A stretch of DNA of 64,000 nucleotides from Paractinoplanes tereljensis (GTDB taxonomy: Bacteria; Actinomycetota; Actinomycetes; Mycobacteriales; Micromonosporaceae): NCBI RefSeq assembly GCF_016862435.1, contig NZ_BOMY01000060.1, forward strand, positions 186,001-250,000, given 5' to 3'. Below are positions 28,721 through 37,677 of the stretch, one piece after another. Position numbers and translations under genes: made by a program. Below the pieces are notes generated by a model that saw nothing but the letters and a program-made list of their open reading frames with translations, was not told the DNA's origin and did not search any database. How positions within the stretch are numbered: position 1 is the stretch's first letter; each line of letters opens with the position of its first letter.

Positions 28721-31231
28721 TCAGCTGTCCGGCGGGTCACCCCGGGCGACCACCGCGAGGCCGTTGCGGGCGGCGACCGCGGCCAGGTCGCCCGACTCGT
28801 CCGTGCGCAGTACCCGTGCGCCGCCGCGGGCCAGCCGCGCCAGGAGCGAAGCGTTCGGATGTCCATAGTCGTTGTCCTTCCCCACCGACACGAGGGCCAC
28901 CGCCGGGTCGACGGCGTCGACGAAAGCCGGCGACTGGTAAGCGCTTCCGTGGTGCGAGACCTTGAGAACGTCGGCCCGCAGCGCCTCCGGTCCCAGATGA
29001 CGCAACAGCTCGTCCTGCTCCTCGGTCTCCGCGTCACCGGGCAGCAGCACGATCTCGCCGCCCACCTCGGCCCGCAGGACCAGCGAGTTGTTGTTCGGGT
29101 CGGAGTTGGTGCCGTGCAGCGGCTCGAACGGCCCGATGACGGTCAGGCGCAGCGCGCCGACCTGGTAGGACCAGCCGGGACCGATCGCGTGCAGTTGCAC
29201 CGGCCGGGCCGCGGCGGCCACCGAAGCCCGCCCGGCCGGCGGCTGGGGCCAGTCCGGTCCGGCGACCGCACCCACCTGCCGCCCGCGGAACACCCCGGCC
29301 ACCCCGCCGATGTGGTCGACGTGGAAGTGGCTGGCCACGAACAGCGCCACTTGCCGCACGCCGAGCCGCCGCAGGCAGTGGTCGACCGGATCGGCCTCCG
29401 GCCCGGCGTCTATCACCACGGCCCGGGACGGCCCGGCCGGCAGCACCACCGCATCGCCCTGCCCGACCGCGCAGGTCACCACGATCCAGTTGGCCGGCGG
29501 CCAGCCCGACGCGAGCAGCCGCACCGGCATCGCGCCCAGCATCCCGGCCATCGTCATCACCACGGCCAGCCGGCGAAGCACCGGCCGTCGGGCGGCGAAC
29601 AGCACCGCCACCGTGATCGCCGCGAGCAGCAGCGCGCCCCAGGTCCCGTCCGGCCAGGGCAGCGCGCCCGCGGGCACCCGCGCGCCGTAGGTCGCCACGA
29701 TCACCAACCACTTGGCCGGCCAGTGCCCGAGCCACGCCGCGAACTCGGCGCCACCCGCCCACACCGGCGACAGCACGGCCGCGCCGACGCCCAGCAGGGT
29801 GGCCGGCGCGATGGCCGGCACCACCACGAGGTTGGCCGGCACCGCGATCAGGCTTACCGTGCCGGACAGCCCGGCGACCACCGGACCGCAGGCGACCTGC
29901 GCGGCCGCCGGAACGGCCAGCGCCTCGGCCGCACCGGCCGGCCAGCCACGGCGGCGCAACGCGTCCCGCCACGCCGGGGCGAGCAGGAGCAGCCCGGAGG
30001 TGGCCAGCACCGACAGCGCGAAGCCCGGGTCGGCCGCCAGTTCCGGGTCGTAGAGGATGAGCGCCGCCACCCCCGCTGCCAGCGCCGGCAGCGCCGCCTT
30101 CGGCCGCCCGGAGGCGAGACCCACCAGCCCGATGGTGCCCATCGCGGCGGCCCGCACCACGCTCGGCGACGGCCGGGCCAGGATCACGAAGCCGACCAGC
30201 ACCACCGCACAGACCACCGCCTGCGTCCGGGGCCCCGCCCGCGTCCGTCGCGCGGTGAACAGGACGACGCCCAAGATGATTGCCACGTTGGCGCCACTTA
30301 CCGCCATTAAATGTGTCATTCCGGTCGTCCGGAAGTCGTCACTCAGTGCCTCGTCGAGGCGGCTGGTATCGCCGACGACCAGTCCGGGCAGCAGCCCACC
30401 GGAGTCGTCCGGCAGCGGCTCGCAGGCGCGCTGGAGGCCGGCCCGCAGTACCCCGGCCGCGCGCTGCGCCCAGGACGGCCGGCCGATCAGTTCCGGCGCC
30501 CCCTTCGCCGAGACCACGGCCGCTCGCAGGTCCCCGCCGCGCGGCGGCATCAGCTTTCCGCGAGCCGTGAACCGCTGGCCGGGCAGCAGACCCCGCCAGC
30601 CCGGGTCGCTGCCCAGAACCAGAGCCCGTGCCTCCAGCCGCAGCGGCGCCGCGTCCTCCGCGCCGACGGCACGCAGGTCGATCGCGACCAGATAGGTCGG
30701 CGGCATGGCCGGCGATCCCCGCAAAGCCCGTGGATCGTCGCGAACCACCGCCTCGATGCGCACCGGTTCACCGGCCCGCACCAGCGCGACAAGCGGTCCC
30801 GACTCCCGAGCCATGACCCGCGCCCCGGTCGCCACCGCCCCGCATCCCACCCCGAGCAAGATCGTCAGCCCGATCCAGCGCACCGCCCCCGCCGCCGTCC
30901 GCCGCGACTCCGGCATCGCCGTCCCGCGAGACTGCGTCGCCGATGCGGCTGGCCGCCGAGAACCGACCCCCGCGGCCCCACCGGCCGTCCGGCGAGGGCC
31001 GGGTGCCGCCCCAGCGACGGTCCGGCGAGAGCCGGGTGCCGGCGCCAGCCTGCGGAGAATGGACACCGGTCCCCGGCGGGACGCGACGGCCACCGTCACG
31101 GCCGCGCAGGCGAGTGCGGCGGCGCCGAGGAGGATGCCGGAGCGGGCGGACAGGTAGAGCGCGGTCAGCGACGACAGCCAAGTCGCCACCGCGAACCCGG
31201 CCAGCCGCAGGTCAGGCACTCCCCCGGTCAT
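28721..31231 (-). CDS. comEC: ComEC/Rec2-family DNA-channel protein
   Basis: 836 residues with many membrane helices. The central competence domain (GLVVGDTSRLDEALSDDFRTTGMTHLMAVSGANVAII) and the C-terminal metallo-beta-lactamase domain (ASHFHVDHIGGVAG, LLPGDAETEEQDELL, VSHHGSAYQSPAF) are both present with their metal ligands. In transformable bacteria it carries single-stranded DNA across the membrane while the hydrolase domain may degrade the other strand. Its ATG overlaps the comEA stop by four bases. Whether this organism is transformable is unknown. Confidence 0.95.
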   Translation of the reverse strand: MTGGVPDLRLAGFAVATWLSSLTALYLSARSGILLGAAALACAAVTVAVASRRGPVSILRRLAPAPGSRRTVAGAAPGPRRTAGGAAGVGSRRPAASATQSRGTAMPESRRTAAGAVRWIGLTILLGVGCGAVATGARVMARESGPLVALVRAGEPVRIEAVVRDDPRALRGSPAMPPTYLVAIDLRAVGAEDAAPLRLEARALVLGSDPGWRGLLPGQRFTARGKLMPPRGGDLRAAVVSAKGAPELIGRPSWAQRAAGVLRAGLQRACEPLPDDSGGLLPGLVVGDTSRLDEALSDDFRTTGMTHLMAVSGANVAIILGVVLFTARRTRAGPRTQAVVCAVVLVGFVILARPSPSVVRAAAMGTIGLVGLASGRPKAALPALAAGVAALILYDPELAADPGFALSVLATSGLLLLAPAWRDALRRRGWPAGAAEALAVPAAAQVACGPVVAGLSGTVSLIAVPANLVVVPAIAPATLLGVGAAVLSPVWAGGAEFAAWLGHWPAKWLVIVATYGARVPAGALPWPDGTWGALLLAAITVAVLFAARRPVLRRLAVVMTMAGMLGAMPVRLLASGWPPANWIVVTCAVGQGDAVVLPAGPSRAVVIDAGPEADPVDHCLRRLGVRQVALFVASHFHVDHIGGVAGVFRGRQVGAVAGPDWPQPPAGRASVAAAARPVQLHAIGPGWSYQVGALRLTVIGPFEPLHGTNSDPNNNSLVLRAEVGGEIVLLPGDAETEEQDELLRHLGPEALRADVLKVSHHGSAYQSPAFVDAVDPAVALVSVGKDNDYGHPNASLLARLARGGARVLRTDESGDLAAVAARNGLAVVARGDPPDS

Positions 31232-32997
31232 ACCGTCACCAGGTCCTTGAGCTGCTCGTATCGGGCGTCGCCGATGCCGTCGACCTTGCGCAGGTCGCTC
31301 ACCGACTTGAAGCCGCCCTGTGCGTCCCGGGCGTCGAGAATGCGCTGCGCCAGCACCGGGCCGACCCCGGGCAACGTGTCCAGGTCGGCCAGGGTGGCGG
31401 TGTTCAGGTTGACCGGGCCGCCGGCGGGCGCCGCACCGCCGGTGCCGGCCGGGCCGGTGGGGATCACCACGCCCGGCGACGGGGTGACACCGACCAGGAT
31501 CAGCTCGCCGTCGACCACCTTGCGGGCCAGGTTGAGCATCGCGACATCGACGCCGGGGTCGGCGCCACCGGCGGCGGTCAACGCGTCGGCCACCCGAGCT
31601 CCCGGCGGCAGCCGCACCAGGCCCGGCTTGCCCACCTTGCCGCCGACCGCGACCACCACTTCCGCCGCCGAGGCGCCCGGTGTTGCCGCGGCCGCCCCAC
31701 CGACCGGACCGGCGGTCGTGACCGGCCCAGCCGGTGAAGCGGTCGAGTCGAACGACGGCGGTGTGACGGTGTCGACCCTCGGCCGCGCCCGCCAGGCGAG
31801 GAACGCCGCGATCACGATCACCACGGCGGCGACCGCCGCCAGCGCCTTGACACCTCGTCGGCCGGGGTCGAAGGCACCCACGCCGAAACGCCGCCCGCCG
31901 TCCGGCGTATCGCCGCCGAAGGCGCCGGCGGCGCTCAGGGACGGCTCGTCATCCTCGGGGTACCGGTCTGAGCCGAGCGGCCCCGGGGAGACCGGCCACG
32001 CGGGGCCGGCGCTCCCCGGCCGGTCCAGCGGCAGGTCATCCGCCTCGGGCAGCACCCACGCGGGCGGCGGCAGGGGACGCCGTTCCGGGCCGGCCGGGCG
32101 GACGGCAGGTGCCCGGTAGGGCCGGAACGGATCAGCCTCGTCCATGAAGTCTCCGAGTTGGTCGGGGAAGGGATCGGTAGCGCTGCCGAGGGACGTGGCG
32201 GGCGGCTCCGGCGCATGCCGGACCGGAGCGCCTCCCAACGGCGACGCCCAGGGCGAGGCCGCCGGCCCCGATTGGCGAGGAGGGTTGACCGGCGCAGCCG
32301 AACGAGGGGGCCCTTGAACGGGCGTGGCCGTCACCGAGCGAGGCGGTCCTTGAGCAGGTGTCGGGCGAACTGGCCCCTGAGGAGGGTTGGTCGGCGCCTC
32401 GGGGCGCGGTGGCCCCTGAACAGGCGTGGTCGCCGCCGGGCGAAACGGTCCCTGCGCAGGCGCCGCTGGGCCAACAGGCCCGTGCGAAGGGTTGGGCATC
32501 GCCCTCGGCGGCGGAGGCACCTGACCCGGCGTGGCCGGTGCCGCTGGGCGAGGAGGTGCCGGAGCAGGCGCGGCCGGTGGGCGGTCGATCGGGACGGCTC
32601 CCGGCGGCGACGCCCAGGGTGTGCCGGGCGGGTAGCCACCGGTCAACTCCGACAGGGGTTCTCGCGGGGGACCCTCGGGCTCGACCCGCGGGGTAGCTCC
32701 CAGCTTGATCCGCGGGGTGGCGCCGAGCTCGATCCGCGGTGGCGGCGCCTGCTCCGGCGGGTCGGGTGCCGGGCCGAGGTCGACGTCGTCCGGCCAGCCG
32801 GTGACGATGTCCGACCAGTTCAACGGTTCGCCGACCTCGGCGAGGTCACCGAGGGCCGAGTCGTACCGAGATCGGGCCCCGGGACTCGTGGGCCGGGGAC
32901 GGCCCTGTTCGGCGGTGGCGGTCTGGTCGCGTACCCGAAGGGGCGTCGCGGCCATGACCGACCGCAGCCTTTCCGCTACGACGTCGTCCTCTCGCAC
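31228..32997 (-). CDS. comEA: ComEA-like DNA-binding protein with long Pro-rich N-terminus
   Basis: 589 residues from a GTG at 32997 (an ATG at 32955 is an alternative). The last 160 residues are ComEA-like: an SLBB-type segment (EVVVAVGGKVGKPGLVRLPPGARVADALTAAGG) and two helix-hairpin-helix motifs (LDTLPGVGPVLAQRI, LRKVDGIGDARYEQL). One membrane helix (VKALAAVAAVVIVIAAFLAW) lies before them. The 380 residues before the helix are low-complexity, with repeats of QGPPR every 10-13 residues, and would be cytoplasmic. It lies upstream of comEC and is coupled to it. Confidence 0.92.
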   Translation of the reverse strand: MREDDVVAERLRSVMAATPLRVRDQTATAEQGRPRPTSPGARSRYDSALGDLAEVGEPLNWSDIVTGWPDDVDLGPAPDPPEQAPPPRIELGATPRIKLGATPRVEPEGPPREPLSELTGGYPPGTPWASPPGAVPIDRPPAAPAPAPPRPAAPATPGQVPPPPRAMPNPSHGPVGPAAPAQGPFRPAATTPVQGPPRPEAPTNPPQGPVRPTPAQGPPRSVTATPVQGPPRSAAPVNPPRQSGPAASPWASPLGGAPVRHAPEPPATSLGSATDPFPDQLGDFMDEADPFRPYRAPAVRPAGPERRPLPPPAWVLPEADDLPLDRPGSAGPAWPVSPGPLGSDRYPEDDEPSLSAAGAFGGDTPDGGRRFGVGAFDPGRRGVKALAAVAAVVIVIAAFLAWRARPRVDTVTPPSFDSTASPAGPVTTAGPVGGAAAATPGASAAEVVVAVGGKVGKPGLVRLPPGARVADALTAAGGADPGVDVAMLNLARKVVDGELILVGVTPSPGVVIPTGPAGTGGAAPAGGPVNLNTATLADLDTLPGVGPVLAQRILDARDAQGGFKSVSDLRKVDGIGDARYEQLKDLVTV

Positions 32998-33102
32998 GCC
33001 AGGCACGTTAGGGATTTCGCCGATCCGGCACCGACGGCCCTGTGGATAACCCCGAACTGTGGATAACTCCCACGACCGGCGCATCTGTGCTAGAGACTCC
33101 GT

Positions 33103-33897
33103 GTGACAGCGGGGATAGCGGCTCCGGCGATGGCCGAAGCGATCATGCGGCTACGCACTGCGGGCTGCGTTTTCGCCGAGGACGAGGCGGACGTGCTGGC
33201 CGCCTCGGCGGCCGACGAGAGCGAGCTGGCCAAGCTGGTCGATCGGCGCGCGCTGGGCGAGCCGCTGGAGCAGGTCGTCGGCTACGCCGACTTCTGCGGC
33301 GTCCGGGTGCGCCTGCGTCCGGGCGTCTTCGTTCCGCGGGTACGCAGTGAGCTCCTGGTCCGGATCGCGGCCGAGGTCGCCCGGCCGGGGGATGTCGTGG
33401 TCGATCTCTGTTGCGGGTCCGGCGCGCTCGGCCTGGCCGTCCGGCACCAGCAGCCGGCAATCGAGCTGTACGCGGCGGACGTCGATCCGGTCGCGGTCGC
33501 CTGCGCACGGGACAATCTGGACACCGGCGTCTATCCGGGTGATCTCTTCGATGCCCTGCCCGCGATCCTGCGCGGCCGGGTCGCGGTGCTCCTGGCGAAC
33601 GTTCCCTACGTCGCGACCAGGCACATTCCGCTGCTCCCGGCCGAGGCACGCGATCACGAACCGCACACCGCGCTGGACGGTGGCGACGACGGGCTCGACG
33701 TGTTCCGGGCCGTGGTCGCCGGGGCTTCCGAGTGGCTCGCCCCGGGCGGGATCATGCTCTCCGAGATCACCGAGGCTCAGGCCGAGGCGGCAGGCACCGC
33801 ACTGCGGGCCGCCGGACTCGAGGCTGACCTGCGGTCCGATGAGGATCTGGAAGCGAGCGTCATCCGGGGGCGGAAAACTGTCGTCCCCGTGCGATAA
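33103..33897 (+). CDS. HemK/PrmC-like protein N5-glutamine methyltransferase homologue
   Basis: 264 residues, GTG start. DLCCGSGALGLAV is the SAM-binding motif I and VFVPRVRSELLV the HemK-type pre-motif. The catalytic NPPY that holds the glutamine amide is here NVPY (LLANVPYVATRHIP). This substitution is seen in a separate actinobacterial group labelled putative N5-glutamine methyltransferase; the true PrmC that modifies release factors should be elsewhere, next to prfA. Substrate unknown. Confidence 0.85.
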   Translation: MTAGIAAPAMAEAIMRLRTAGCVFAEDEADVLAASAADESELAKLVDRRALGEPLEQVVGYADFCGVRVRLRPGVFVPRVRSELLVRIAAEVARPGDVVVDLCCGSGALGLAVRHQQPAIELYAADVDPVAVACARDNLDTGVYPGDLFDALPAILRGRVAVLLANVPYVATRHIPLLPAEARDHEPHTALDGGDDGLDVFRAVVAGASEWLAPGGIMLSEITEAQAEAAGTALRAAGLEADLRSDEDLEASVIRGRKTVVPVR

Positions 33898-33931
33898 GGT
33901 CGGCGAGCTTCAGGGAGAGAAGAGGCATCGG

Positions 33932-35050
33932 GTGGGCCTGCTGCGGAGGGTTGCCCGGGCACGACTGGCCGGCCTGGTCATCCGGCGGTTACGTCGGGCG
34001 GGGTTCGCCGACGCGAAATACGACGCACGCGGTTTCCGGGTCCGCTTCACCGCGGACGGCGACGAGACACCGACGATTCTGGAGCTCGCCCCGCTCCTGG
34101 CCACCCGGGGTGGGCGCCGACGGGAGCGAGTCGACCGGTTCGTCGCCGGCCTGGCGAGGTCACCCGGGCTTCCGCTGGATTGGGCTCAGGCGTGCCCGCT
34201 GCTACGCCCGGTGCTGCGCGGCGGCACGCCCGGAACACCGCTGCGGCGGCCGGTCCTGCCGTTCCTGTTCGAGTTCGTGGTGGTCGACAGCCCGGACACG
34301 ATGACCTATGTCGGGCCGGAACAACCGGCTGGTTGGGGGGTGAGTGCGGAGGAGGTCTTCGAGGCGGCTCGATCGAACCTGTCCGGGGCGGTGTTGCACG
34401 GGATCGCGAAGGAACCGGTGGTGGTGGTGCGGTTCGTCGACGACGGTGACGCCTACTGGACGTCGCACCTGCTGCTGCCGCACTGGCTCGAGCGACTTGC
34501 CGGTCAGGTGGGCGGCGTCCCGGTGGCGTTCGCTCCGGAGCGCGGCACGCTCCTGGTCACGGCGGACCGGAGCGACCACCTGGAGGGCCTGTTCGCGCAG
34601 GTGGAGGGGATCTACGCGGCATCGTCGCGGCCGATCACCCCGATGGCGTATGCGAGCGACGAGAACGGCTGCACGGTGCCCTACGAGGCACCGCCGGGCA
34701 CTCCGCTGCATCGCGCGGTCACCCGCGCCGAGCGCGTCCTGGCCATCCGGGAGTACGCCCGTCAGGCCGCCCAGCCGGACACCGCCGACGCGGGCCCGCA
34801 TAGCCGAGCGGACCGGGCAGACCAGGCAGACCGGCCGAAGCTGGCCGAGCTGCGGCTGGTGGACGCCGGTGAAGAAGGGTGGCGCACCCGCGCGGTCTGG
34901 GAACGGGATGAACCGACCCTGCTGCCCACCGCCGACGAGGTCCAGGTCGGCGACAACGTGCGCCGGTGGGCGGAACTGGCCGCCCACCTGACGATGGCGC
35001 CCGGCTTCGAGCCGACCCGCTGGCTGGTCACCGGCTGGCCACCCGCCTGA
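33932..35050 (+). CDS. conserved hypothetical protein, 372 aa
   Basis: Started at a GTG at 33932 with GGGAGAGAAGAGG upstream. The protein is soluble, starts with an Arg-rich helix (LLRRVARARLAGLVIRRLRRAGF), and has alternating strands (LPFLFEFVVVDSPDTMTYV, GTLLVTADRSDHLEGLFAQVEGIY, RPITPMAYASDENGCTVPYEAPPGTPL). A 30-residue Asp/Arg/Ala-rich linker sits before the last 75 residues. No family recognised. It begins 35 bases after the methyltransferase gene and may be co-transcribed. Confidence 0.75.
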   Translation: MGLLRRVARARLAGLVIRRLRRAGFADAKYDARGFRVRFTADGDETPTILELAPLLATRGGRRRERVDRFVAGLARSPGLPLDWAQACPLLRPVLRGGTPGTPLRRPVLPFLFEFVVVDSPDTMTYVGPEQPAGWGVSAEEVFEAARSNLSGAVLHGIAKEPVVVVRFVDDGDAYWTSHLLLPHWLERLAGQVGGVPVAFAPERGTLLVTADRSDHLEGLFAQVEGIYAASSRPITPMAYASDENGCTVPYEAPPGTPLHRAVTRAERVLAIREYARQAAQPDTADAGPHSRADRADQADRPKLAELRLVDAGEEGWRTRAVWERDEPTLLPTADEVQVGDNVRRWAELAAHLTMAPGFEPTRWLVTGWPPA

Positions 35051-35091
35051 AGCCGCGGCCCGGGAGGGGCGGAAAGGCCGCAGCCGCCGGG

Positions 35092-35208
35092 GCCGAGTGC
35101 CACCCCGGGCCGCAGCCGCCGGGGCCGAGTGGCACCCCGGGCCGAGTGGCACCCCGGGCCGAGTGGCACCCCGGGCCGAGTGGCACCCCGCGCCGAGTGG
35201 CATCCCGG
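35092..35208. repeat. 17-bp tandem repeat
   Basis: GCCGAGTGGCACCCCGG occurs five times in a row starting at 35124, 35141, 35158, 35175 and 35192 (the last two with single changes), plus an isolated copy at 35092. The block lies between two convergent genes. There are no spacers between units, so it is not a CRISPR array. Confidence 0.85.
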
Positions 35209-35272
35209 GCCGATCACCGACGCGGCGATCAGGACAACGCGGCGGCCAGGGCGGACGCCCAACCGCAGGGTG

Positions 35273-36121
35273 TCAGGAGCGGCGGTGGACTACGACGCCG
35301 GCCAGGCCGGGGCCGACGTGGGCGGCCACCACGGCGCCGATCTCGAGGATGTAGCAGTCGCGCAGGCGGTCGGACAGGCGCATCGCCACGGCGTCGGCCA
35401 GGGCGGTGGCCCGGTCGGCGGCCTCCAGGTGGTGCACGGCGATGTCGACCTCGCCGTCGCCGGACGCCTCCACGGCCAGGTCGACCAGCCGGGCGAGGGC
35501 TCGGCCGGCGGTGCGGACCTTGTCGCGCACGACGATCGCGCCGTCCACCACGTGCAGGATCGGCTTCACCGACAGGGCGGTTCCCAGCAGGGCCGAGGCG
35601 GCTCCGATGCGGCCACCCCGGCGGAGAAACTCCAGCGTGTCCACGTAGAAGAGGGTGCTGACCCGGGCGGCGTGGTCGGCGGCTGCCGCCCGTACGGCAT
35701 CCAGGTCTTGACCTTCCCGGGCGGCCGCCGCCGCGGCCAGCGCGGCAAATCCCAGGCCCATGCCGGTGGTTTGGCTGTCCACCACCCGGACCCGGTCCCC
35801 CACCTCGGCCGCCGCCAGGCCAGCCGCCTCGAACGTCCCGGACAGCTTCGCGGACAGGTGCACGGACACGATGCCGTCGGCACCCGCGTCCAGGAGACGG
35901 CGGTAGGCCTCGACGAACTGGGACGGCGCGGGCCGGGACGTGCTCACCACCGACCGGCGCACGTTCAGCGCACGGGCCACCTCGGCCGGCTGGATCTGCC
36001 GGCCCTCGAGGCCTTCGACGCCGTTGATCACCACGGTGAGGGGGACGACGGTCAGGTCATACGAGCCGCTCAGTTCGGCGGGCAGGTACGCGGTGGAGTC
36101 GGTGACGACCGCGACGGGCAT
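35273..36121 (-). CDS. DegV-family fatty-acid-binding protein
   Basis: 282 residues. VVTDSTAYLPAEL at the N-terminus, TSRPAPSQFVEAYRRLLDAGADGIVSVHLSAKLSGTF, SQTTGMGLGFAALAAA and FYVDTLEFLRRGGRIGAASALLG are the DegV signature segments. In Gram-positives such proteins (FakB) present fatty acids to the kinase FakA for phosphorylation. No FakA gene is in the window. Position between comEA and the rsfS group agrees with other actinobacterial genomes. Confidence 0.93.
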   Translation of the reverse strand: MPVAVVTDSTAYLPAELSGSYDLTVVPLTVVINGVEGLEGRQIQPAEVARALNVRRSVVSTSRPAPSQFVEAYRRLLDAGADGIVSVHLSAKLSGTFEAAGLAAAEVGDRVRVVDSQTTGMGLGFAALAAAAAAREGQDLDAVRAAAADHAARVSTLFYVDTLEFLRRGGRIGAASALLGTALSVKPILHVVDGAIVVRDKVRTAGRALARLVDLAVEASGDGEVDIAVHHLEAADRATALADAVAMRLSDRLRDCYILEIGAVVAAHVGPGLAGVVVHRRS

Positions 36122-36136
36122 GCGGGCACGTTAACC

Positions 36137-36170
36137 GATCGGCGCCCGTGCGGCCGCACGGGCGCCGATC
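36137..36170. repeat. perfect 34-bp palindrome
   Basis: GATCGGCGCCCGTGCGG followed immediately by its exact reverse complement. As RNA it gives a 15-bp stem with a GGCC loop. It lies between the lipoprotein gene (ending at 36186 on the minus strand) and degV (starting at 36121). A terminator role is likely, although no T-run follows. Confidence 0.8.
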
Positions 36171-36185
36171 ATGCGGCAAAAATGA

Positions 36186-36578
36186 TCATGAAGCAGGAGT
36201 CACCGAGGTCACGATGAAGGGGATGCCCTGCTGACAGGTGGACATCATGCCCGGCTCGGAGCGCCCGGTCAGGGTGAACTTCTTGCCCACACCGACGTCG
36301 GCCCGCATCGCGGAATCGTCGAAGACCAGCAGGTGGGAACCCTTGCCGTCCTGCAGCAGCAGGCAGTTCGGTTCCACCCCGGCCTCGACCGTGCCGGTGA
36401 TGGTCTGCGCGCCGGTCGCGGTGGGGACGCCCGGCTCCGAGGGCGAAGCGGCGGACGTAGCTGGCACCGGGGACGAAACTGAAGAGGCCGGCGAATCCGA
36501 AGCGGACGAGGTCTGGTTGGCGCAGCCGGCGAGGCACAGCAACAGGGCCAGGCCGGCAGTGGCGCGTCGGGTCAACAT
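36186..36578 (-). CDS. small secreted lipoprotein
   Basis: 130 residues. MLTRRATAGLALLLCLAGC ends in a clear lipobox (LAGC, Cys19), so it is anchored to the outer face of the membrane. A Ser/Pro/Ala-rich linker (residues 20-55) leads to a small beta domain (TITGTVEAGVEPNCLLLQDGKGSHLLVF) of OB-like or DUF5818-like appearance with two Cys that could pair. Function unknown. Confidence 0.85.
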   Translation of the reverse strand: MLTRRATAGLALLLCLAGCANQTSSASDSPASSVSSPVPATSAASPSEPGVPTATGAQTITGTVEAGVEPNCLLLQDGKGSHLLVFDDSAMRADVGVGKKFTLTGRSEPGMMSTCQQGIPFIVTSVTPAS

Positions 36579-36622
36579 GATGGTTGGACGCTACCGGATC
36601 AAGCGAGGTTCCTCAGTCCGGC

Positions 36623-37252
36623 TCAAACCGGGGGCGGCACCGGCCGATCGGTGAATGGCCCGACGTTGTAGGCCGCCACCTGCCAGGCCCGTTCCCGCGA
36701 GTGGCTCAGCTCGACCCAGTGGCAGTTCTGCAACGCGCGCAGCGTGCGCAACTGCTCCAGCGGCCACCCGAGCAGATGCCCGATGCCCTGCCGAGCGGCC
36801 GCGCCGTGGGTGGTCACCACCACGGTGCCGCCCGGCGGGGCCAGCCCGGCGGCGGCATGCAGCGCCTCGGAGACCCGTTTGCCCAGGTCGGTCAGCGACT
36901 CGACGTCACCGCCGACCTCTCGGCCGGAGGTCCACCGGGTGTGCTGGTCGGGGTAGAGCTCGGCCACCTCGGTCATGGTGAGGCCCTGCCACGCGCCGAA
37001 ATAACGCTCGCGGAGGCGTTTGTCGTAGCTGATCGACAGGCCGCTCAGCGCGGCCAGCGCCGCCGCGGTGTCGGACGCCCGGTGCAGATCGCTGGAGACG
37101 ATCGCGTCGGGCTTCAGCTTGATGAGCAGTTCGGCGGCGTCGACCGCCTGCTGCCGGCCCAGCGCGTTCAGCGGCACGTCGGTTTGGCCCTGGACGCGAT
37201 GGTTCGCGTTCCAGTCGGTGTTGCCGTGCCGCCAAACGATGAGCCGACTCAC
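36623..37252 (-). CDS. histidine phosphatase-superfamily protein (GpgP-like)
   Basis: 209 residues. RHGNTDWN holds the phosphohistidine (RHG motif), LRERYFGAWQGLT the following conserved Glu region, and TTHGAAARQ the second catalytic His. The gene order nadD-rsfS-phosphatase is that of Mycobacterium tuberculosis, where this gene encodes glucosyl-3-phosphoglycerate phosphatase (GpgP) of methylglucose lipopolysaccharide synthesis; orthology is inferred from position and family. Its GTG overlaps the rsfS stop by four bases. Confidence 0.9.
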   Translation of the reverse strand: MSRLIVWRHGNTDWNANHRVQGQTDVPLNALGRQQAVDAAELLIKLKPDAIVSSDLHRASDTAAALAALSGLSISYDKRLRERYFGAWQGLTMTEVAELYPDQHTRWTSGREVGGDVESLTDLGKRVSEALHAAAGLAPPGGTVVVTTHGAAARQGIGHLLGWPLEQLRTLRALQNCHWVELSHSRERAWQVAAYNVGPFTDRPVPPPV

Positions 37253-37638
37253 GACGCGTCGGCCTCGACCATGTCACGGTCGACGAACGGGATGGACGGG
37301 CAGTCTTTCCACAGCTTGTCGAGGGCGTAGAACTCCCGCTCCTCGGCGTGCTGGACGTGAACCACGATGTCGACGTAATCGAGAAGCACCCACCGGCCCT
37401 GGCGCTCACCCTCGCGGCGCACGGGTTTGGCCTTCTCCGGGAGGTTGACCAGAGCTTCCTCGATCGCGTCGACGATGGCGGCAACCTGTCGCTCGTTCGA
37501 CGCCGAGGCGATCACAAAGGCATCGGTGATGTAGAGCTGCTCGGCGACGTCGATGACGACGATGTCCTGAGCCTTCTTGTCGGCGGCGGCCTGAGCGGCC
37601 GTCATCGCCAGTTCAAGAGCGCGTTCGGTGACGGGCAA
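37249..37638 (-). CDS. rsfS: ribosome silencing factor RsfS
   Basis: 129 residues from a TTG at 37638 with GAGGGG six bases upstream. IVVIDVAEQLYITDAFVIASASNERQVAAIVDAIEE and GEREGRWVLLDYVDIVVHVQH-type sequence (here GERQGRWVLLDYVDIVVHV) are diagnostic. RsfS binds L14 on the 50S subunit and prevents joining when nutrients are scarce. Between nadD and the phosphatase gene, as usual. Confidence 0.96.
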   Translation of the reverse strand: MPVTERALELAMTAAQAAADKKAQDIVVIDVAEQLYITDAFVIASASNERQVAAIVDAIEEALVNLPEKAKPVRREGERQGRWVLLDYVDIVVHVQHAEEREFYALDKLWKDCPSIPFVDRDMVEADAS

Positions 37639-37677
37639 GAGCGTCCCCTCAATCGGTGTTCTAGGACTACAAGCGTC

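Noticed and set aside
35092..35208. Possible CRISPR array
   Set aside because: Repeats are 17 bp and directly adjacent, with no unique spacers and no cas genes.
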